From Capitulum mitella (Eukaryota > Arthropoda > Thecostraca > Pollicipedomorpha > Pollicipedidae), in contig CP099840.1 in NCBI GenBank assembly GCA_030062745.1, positions 17,969,718 through 18,033,717 on the forward strand: a stretch of DNA of 64,000 nucleotides. Reading direction: 5' to 3'. Made by a program: the position numbers and the translations under genes. The number at the start of each line of letters is the position of its first letter. Within the stretch, counting starts at the first letter, position 1. Shown in pieces: positions 57,606 to 64,000 of the stretch. The notes beneath the pieces are model-generated. The model was not told the origin of the DNA, made no database searches, and was given only the letters and a program-made list of their open reading frames with translations.

Positions 57606-57609
57606 TTAA

Positions 57610-60600
57610 GTGACAAGGGAAATGTGACCAGATCTATTTGACCCCGGGTGTCACGATATAAAAAAAGGAATAGAAGGTACGTATTTTTCAACCCATGACA
57701 AAAAATTGAAACACAACAGCCATTATGGTAGACGTATTCATGGAAATCACAATCATGACTAAAATCGCAGTTACCAAGACAATACATAATAAAACGATGT
57801 TACGTTCACTTATGTCCAGTCTGTTCTATCAGTGGACACCAAACGCTACCTCCAAGCTGTCCCTGTATTTCAAAATCCAAGTCGTCTACAGTCCAATTCC
57901 CGTGTGGTTATCTAGGCGCCGGAAAACTTCTGTTTACAATGTCCTACCTTCTTCCTTCCTACCAATTCCCTAACGCCAGATATCCTACCTCATAGTCCGA
58001 ACGTTTTTATGCCCGAGGCCCTACGATGTATTCAGTTCAGAGGAGCAGCCTATTGAAGTGAAAGACAAGTTATACAAATATCCAACAGCATTTAGCTTTA
58101 CCTTGTCAGAGACGTGGTACTCTTCGCTCTCCAGTGATCAGTGTCATGCTCGTGACGATTAGCTCCTCAGTCAGCTACGAAGAGTGAACGCACGCTGACA
58201 GAATGAGGATGCCGGTCTCCATAGACCGAGTCTCAAGACTTTTTGCTTAAGCGCGACGTTCCATGACCAACCATGTCATGTCCGGCGACGAGGCGGGAGC
58301 TGCAGTAATTTGAAAGCAAGGCTAACGAACGAAAGTCGTGAAAACAATGTCGCACTCCGTCGTGAGTTGTAACCAGTACCCCAAGCATGGACTTGTCCGC
58401 ATTCGGTGTTATTTCCTACTCGAAGTTTCGTACACAACGTAATACAGGAGCGTATCGAGGATTTCGTCACGGGGAAGAGGGGTCAAATGACATTGTGGTG
58501 ACCCCTAGAATTTGGTGGCCCCCTTCAAAAAAAACAAAGTTCTCGGATTTTGTCCAACTAATTTTCAGGTTCTTATTTTTTCATTTATTTATTTCTTAAC
58601 ATGGGAAACTACCTTCCTGGACGCAATCCTGGACGGCCAGACATAGTAAGTGCACACATGTAGCGCTCGTCAGCTGGCTCACATGCTCCGGTCAGTCAAG
58701 ATCAGGTGCTCGATGCGGCGTAAGGAAATTGCGCTTGATCAGTTATTCGGGTGACGGGCGCTGTACCGTGGCGGCTGAAATACGACGCGATTGCAGAGCG
58801 ACGGCTCAAAGGAACGTTTGGGGGCAGCCGTACCGACGAGTTTGTTTCTGTCGGACTGACCATGCGAATACAGTGCTCGGGACACAACATACAAACAAGG
58901 TTCCACAAAACTTGGTTGCGATCAGTTCAGGTCTGGAGACAAAAAAGAGCGATTCTGAATCGGCATTGGACCTCAAATGGCCTTGACAAATTGAACATGG
59001 ATAATGCAGAAGATAATTCATTCTACCCTACCCTGGCCTCCTCCAACAAAACGTCATTGGGGCCGGTCGCCGGAACGTGACCGAATCAGTTTACATTAGA
59101 GACCTGATGTCAGACGTGCCGCACCAGAACTCGATGCACTTGTGCTAATGGTCAACATCACTGGTTTCAACCCACTAATGACATTTATTGAAAACGCATG
59201 TACGAAATATGTTTATACACGGACTGGCAAGAATGGATTCAGGAATAAATATACAGGACAGGAACACAAAATTAGAGGAAAAGTTTGGTTTCATCAACAC
59301 GACAATGACACTTTTTGACTTCACCACAGCCACCCCGTTTTGGATGCCTCGACTCGTCATTCATGCTTCTAGTGGCTTGCAATCATCGTGTTTTCTCCAG
59401 GTATTGAAACCGAGTCAGCCATCAAAGCTAAAATGGGTGAAAAAGTCATCAAAATGTTTGTAGATACCCAGGCTCCCACACATGTTTCGGATTCTTAATC
59501 CGCCATTGTCCCAAAAATACTTCCAAACCCGCATGGGAATATCCAAAATGATTATCGGTATTAAAAAAGGTACCTGAAGCGCTGGATTCCAAAACACGAA
59601 AATCGCCTTTTTTCTGAAGGCGCCGCTGACGTTTTATGATAATTTTGCACACATGAAAAGTTTGCTCAGACTACAAACCTTTGTCTGAGTTATGATTTGT
59701 CGAAATCGGTGCAGAAGACCGACAAATGTCGGCAAAAGATGGGGGGGGGAAGAATCGGTCTCCAAATGAATTTTACGGGAACCCCACCGCAGGCAAACAG
59801 GATTAATCCCTTGGTCATTACTGTACTTGAGATTTAGTGATATCTTTACTGTTCAGTCCACATCGTCGATACAATCGCACTGAAACTAGCTCTAAGTTAT
59901 TAACACGTGTAATGAATTTGCTGTCACCAGGCCCTGCAGGGTACCTGATCCGGGGACGCAAGTATTCTTTATCCTTTTGATTTAGGCTAGACACTGGAAA
60001 ATCAGATAGAGGGTACTAGTACTTACTCTGAGAGAGAACACCAACCTACACTCATGCTTATACCCAAGCACTGCATGGCCTGAAATGAAAGTTACACTCA
60101 GCCAAAATAGAGCTCCCTTCCAAACGGTGCCATTTTGAGAAAAGTGACGATTGAGAGTACATTTGAGTACTGAAGTATTTAGAGAAACATTCAGCCTCCC
60201 ATACTTTTCCAGGTTAAAGACAACTCACTAAGGCTTCTTTAAGCACAGAAAAAATTAAAGGCCCTGTCGTCATGGTAGGCTAAGAAATTTGTGTGACCTA
60301 ATGTTAAAGCCAGCAGATCAAGCAGATCAATCAATCAATTTCGCCACTGCACGAAATAAAAACAAAAATATGGAAGTAATCCCTGTACGACTGCTAGTCC
60401 AACAATGTGGAACTTCATTACATTTCTTGTATACATTGTAGGAAATACTGGCTGTTACAGACGGTCAACATGTTAACCTGTGACTGACTGTGTTAATCCA
60501 CTGTGATCTCTCAAAGATGCTCGAGGCTTTAACTGAAAAACCGTACGTCGAATCGAGCTGAAAGTTACACAAATCAATTCGGAGCACCAGAGAAATCCAT

Positions 60601-60963
60601 AGACAAATTTACAACAAAATCTGAGGGATGAGGGTGTTAGGCCCAGACTGATCTGTGGTAGAATGCACCAGTTAGGAAAAAAGGCAATCCAAGTTCTGGA
60701 CCCCTGCACTTCTCTGTTTCTACCTTCGCAAAACAGTGAAAACGCCTTTCGTCGCTCCGTCAGTTACTGTCCCCTGAAGATGAATACACAAAGAATCAAT
60801 ACTAGCACCCATGAGAACATATGCTCAAATCACAAAAAGATCATATCAAAAAGATCACAAGTGTATGGCAGATATGGAGATATGCAATAGGAGAGATAGT
60901 GGGTAATATAAAAATGTTAAGAAGTTCGTAACAATAAATGAGTTCTATTCATAATATTCATAA
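57610..60963. other. No gene recognised
   Basis: Only short open frames. 59620-59790 is related to 12180-12380 and has a polyG tract at 59742. Confidence 0.4.
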
Positions 60964-60964
60964 T

Positions 60965-61013
<49 letters not shown>
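60964..61013. repeat. (AC)n(AT)n microsatellite
   Basis: About ten AC units followed by about thirteen AT units. Confidence 0.95.
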
Positions 61014-61016
<3 letters not shown>

Positions 61017-62639
61017 CATATATATGTATATAATTCATAATATAAATGAGTGAGAATAATCCTTTTAGGGATTTCCACACACTTATATCAGTAACTCAAC
61101 TTGCAGTGCGCTTGTCTACCAACCCTGCAAAAGACGCCGTTGTTGCTTCGAACGTCAGCTGAACGCCAGCTGACGGCTGGTTAGGGAACATTTCTGTTCG
61201 AGGAGTTAAGGGTCCTACTAGAAACTCTTATGGCATGACTAAAAGTAACAGTGACTATCAGCTCAGCTGACAGAGCGCTGGTATTTTCATCCTGGCGTAC
61301 GTAACACTTCAGCCACTCTGAAGTACTTTTCTCTGTGCGGATTCTGTCATGGTCTTTGCACAGTGACTCATGCCTTGGTCGTGTGTAGCGCACTATCGAT
61401 CCTCGTCAGTCTTGAGCAAGGCAGAATATTTAGTGAAAATCAACCCCTGAATGGCTGCGTCCAGCGCCACGCCGGAGAGCCAAAGCACCCGTGGAAACGC
61501 GAAGCGCATATGCCAGCCGTGCGGTCCTGCCAATGCTAAAATCGTCGGTTAACCCCTTCCATGTTCCCCACGCTGTCCGTGGGAAATGAATGGGCCTTTC
61601 AGAAGCCATACAGCTGATCGCGCCCTACCCAACGTCGATTTGTAAATGACATCTCTCTCAGGCTCGGTGCCACAAGCATAACCAAACTGGCAGCATGGAA
61701 ATGGTGATGTTAGGAAGTGTGACATTAAAGTTAAACCAGCATTGGAGTAAGAAGTGAATGCATTACACAACAGCTGTATCAACAACTGCCAAGAACAGGC
61801 AATGAAAATTAATGCAGCAGTGACACATAACTTCACAGTTGTGAAACACAATTCTGATTATCTGTAAAGGAATGTCTCTTGAACATTTATTTCAACGAAT
61901 GCAGGACATTTGCAATGAATGAATCTTTTCAATCGGAATAACTGCAATCCAAGCACATTTTTTATCCAGAAATCTGGGTTCCATTCCAGAATAATCCAAA
62001 GATCTTACTGGTGACCAATGCATCAACAAACACAACCATTCACATGTCTGTTGCCATAAAATCAGCCTGCAATAGAACCTAGAGCTGCACAACAAAGTGC
62101 AGTGTAGAAAAACTACAAACCATGTATGCTTAGCATGTATTCCTGTCCCAAATCCTACACCAGACAAAGACTGGATAAAAAGTACCATGGCATCATTGCT
62201 GGTGCCTGGTGCCATGGATAACTTCCATTGCTTTTTTTCCACCAGCACAATTTCTGTTCTCATTGAGGGAATTCAGAGGTGGCAAAATATGGCCAAAAAC
62301 AGTTGCAAATTCTCATGGGAATTTTTTGTAGTCTTCCACAACTCTTCCAACATCCTAAGAGATTTCTACAATACGGCATATATTTTTGCAGTGATTGTGA
62401 GCCAACTGCATTTTGCCCTAGCCACTACCAAAACTTAATGGCTTCCAAAAATATGATTTATGCCTGTTACTAAATGGTCAAAAATATCAATTCAGTCAAG
62501 ACAATACCAAACCTAAATTTGGTCCAGCTATACTGGTATTATTAATGTCTGTTATGTTCTTGTTGTAAACAGACTAAATAACCATAACCAATGTAAAACA
62601 GGTAAGCATATGAGACCTTTCATAACAGTGCACTCCATG
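61014..62639. other. No gene recognised
   Basis: Becomes CpG-poor after about 61860. No domain or repeat identified. Confidence 0.4.
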
Positions 62640-63080
62640 TTGGAAACCTGGTTTTTCTTCCTGGTATCAGAGTACAAATTCTCCTTTGGAGTATAAAATG
62701 TCATGTGTTTATGTGAGAAACATGGACTAACTAGGTGCTTTGCAAGCATATGTGGCCAGCAGGGGTGGATCCAGTGGCTCTGTTGTGGGGGATCTCCAGT
62801 TTCCTGGGTTTCCATGGTAGGTTAGCAGAGTTGTTGACCAGGGGGATGGAAGGTGGCTGGCCATGGGTTCAGAGTATACTTCAGCAGCCGAATATGGATA
62901 GTAAACCATTAATGGAGGGGACACTCGACAACTTCAGACCCTGGCTAAGTAGGAATACCCATGTCTTTTTCCTTGGGGGGAGGTGCAAATGACCATTTTG
63001 GAGTACAGAAGTTTTCTTGGAATATAAATTTTTTGGTGCTCATTGACACCAGAAAATGACAGTTTTTCCAACACTGGTAC
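62640..63080 (-). repeat. Dispersed repeat, copy B (inverted)
   Basis: Counterpart of 38685-39110 in the opposite orientation. Order and spacing of the shared blocks are conserved over the whole 430 bp, with small insertions and deletions. Confidence 0.8.
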
Positions 63081-64000
63081 ACTCCCACTGGAAAAGCAAC
63101 TTTGAAAGTTTGAAAGGATGTGCTCAGGATGTGGGAAAGCTACAATTTCCCTTGTACTGCATGATACCACAATGTAAGTCCACACACTTTAGAGGATACT
63201 GAGACAATCAAAAGCTGGCATGCCCCTGCAGCAATCTTCAACTTTTTTGCTAAATTTTCTAATGAAAAGTATGATACCTGGAAGCAACAGAATAAAATGA
63301 CCTAAATTTGAGGTTAAATTCATGTTTCAGGTTAGGTTAGGTTATCCCACAAAAGGTTCCCCTCAATGGGCAGCTGGATCCACCATTGCCATGCCTCTGA
63401 ATCTGCATTTGTTACATGGCTATCTGACTGAGATTAAGAACTGCACTTCAGCTCTTCTTAGGACTTTGGACTCAGCACTTGGTGGATTCAGGAAAGGTTG
63501 GCTGCAAGGACAGCCTGTGAACTCATATTCTTATCAACTGAATTTCAGTCAGAAAAATTCCTTCAGTGAAGATTATGAAACTGGACTTGGCTCATTCCAT
63601 TTCAGATGCAAAAGAATCAGACTTAGAATCACTGCTTTCAATATGACAAATTCCAACACAATGGCTTTGATTTTGATCCCAGTGCCACCCACATCAACAT
63701 GTCTAAATGAAATTTATAAAAAAATGAATGAAGTCTGAATATTTTACTTCACAAATCAATAAACCAGCCTGGTATGACCTGGTCCAATCTCATCTAATTC
63801 AACCTAATCTAATCAAATCTAATCCAATTTATCCTAGCATTGCCTAACCTCACCCATCAAGATTTTCTGGTCAAATGACATCATCAATTTTACCACAGGT
63901 CATCAAGGCACCACCGGGGCAAACAATGTAAAGAAGATGACATCCAATTTCCCATTTAAGGTACAGAGCTTCGCAGAAATGACTGGGGGCCCCAAGAGCT
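63081..64000. other. No gene recognised; CpG-poor right end
   Basis: A 138-codon open frame at 63322-63738 on the plus strand has no recognisable motif. 63330-63345 has three TTAGG-like units, and 63790-63850 is a degenerate aatctaatc/aacctaatc run. Confidence 0.4.

Noticed and set aside
61245-61310. tRNA-like start (atcagctcagctgacagagcgctgg)
   Set aside because: It resembles an A box, but no B box (GGTTCGA-type) follows and no acceptor stem could be formed. At most an old tRNA-derived SINE.
63330-63345. Three TTAGG units, the arthropod telomere repeat
   Set aside because: Too short to mean anything in AT-rich DNA with other ggtta/aacct words nearby.
63322-63738. 138-codon open frame on the plus strand
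   Set aside because: No motif recognised and it lies in CpG-poor repeat-rich sequence; length is possible by chance.
1-64000. CRISPR arrays, bacterial operons or prophage
   Set aside because: Introns, MITEs and microsatellites show eukaryotic DNA; no repeat-spacer arrangement with constant repeats and unique spacers was seen.

Overview
The window is animal nuclear DNA: three genes recognisable by their proteins, one split into 13 GT-AG exons, lie among many transposable-element relics, minisatellites and long (AT)n tracts. GC-rich exons, compact introns and the protein matches suggest an invertebrate. An arthropod, perhaps a crustacean, is my best guess, but it rests on general impression only.

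Genes, all on the minus strand. (1) ABCB7/Atm1-type mitochondrial half ABC transporter, 31762 to 20006. Thirteen exons join in phase into 665 codons with intact Walker A, Q-loop, signature, Walker B and H-loop. Exon 4 carries two opposite one-base shifts that scramble about 13 conserved residues and then restore the frame. Three exons (3, 4, 6) begin inside tandem repeats that copy their own 3' splice site into the upstream intron. (2) SETD4-like SET-domain methyltransferase, 36243 to 34812, intronless, with one frame break near residue 70. (3) PHPT1/janus-type phosphohistidine phosphatase, 55300 to 54929, a single intact coding exon. The first and third belong to iron-sulfur/mitochondrial export and protein phosphohistidine turnover; nothing suggests that the three genes work together.

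Mobile DNA. Four copies of a 1.2-kb non-autonomous piggyBac-type element (TTAA target, CCCTATTCCCGG ends) lie at 3686-4900, 41320-42527, 51599-52787 and 56385-57605. A 5.1-kb foldback-type element at 43873-48996 has a perfect 9-bp target duplication, nearly identical inverted arms, 317-bp tandem units (three on the left, one on the right) and a dead I/R1-like non-LTR retrotransposon fragment in its centre. A second foldback type, built of degenerate TTCGTC/TTCGTA words, lies at 16793-18269, with a relative at about 39870-40265. Small hAT-type MITEs with 8-bp target duplications are at 12881-13152 and 43137-43461. There are also a palindromic MITE (1828-2152), a 189-bp TIR element (26437-26625) and a dispersed repeat present in opposite orientations at 38685-39110 and 62640-63080.

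Layout: 1-16792 holds no recognised gene (minisatellites, GC-rich patches, MITEs); 16793-18269 foldback; 20006-31762 ABCB7; 34812-36243 SETD4; 36244-41300 AT-rich and repeat DNA; 41300-49005 a transposon cluster; 49006-54900 repeats; 54929-55300 PHPT1; 55700-64000 repeats and CpG-poor DNA without a recognised gene.
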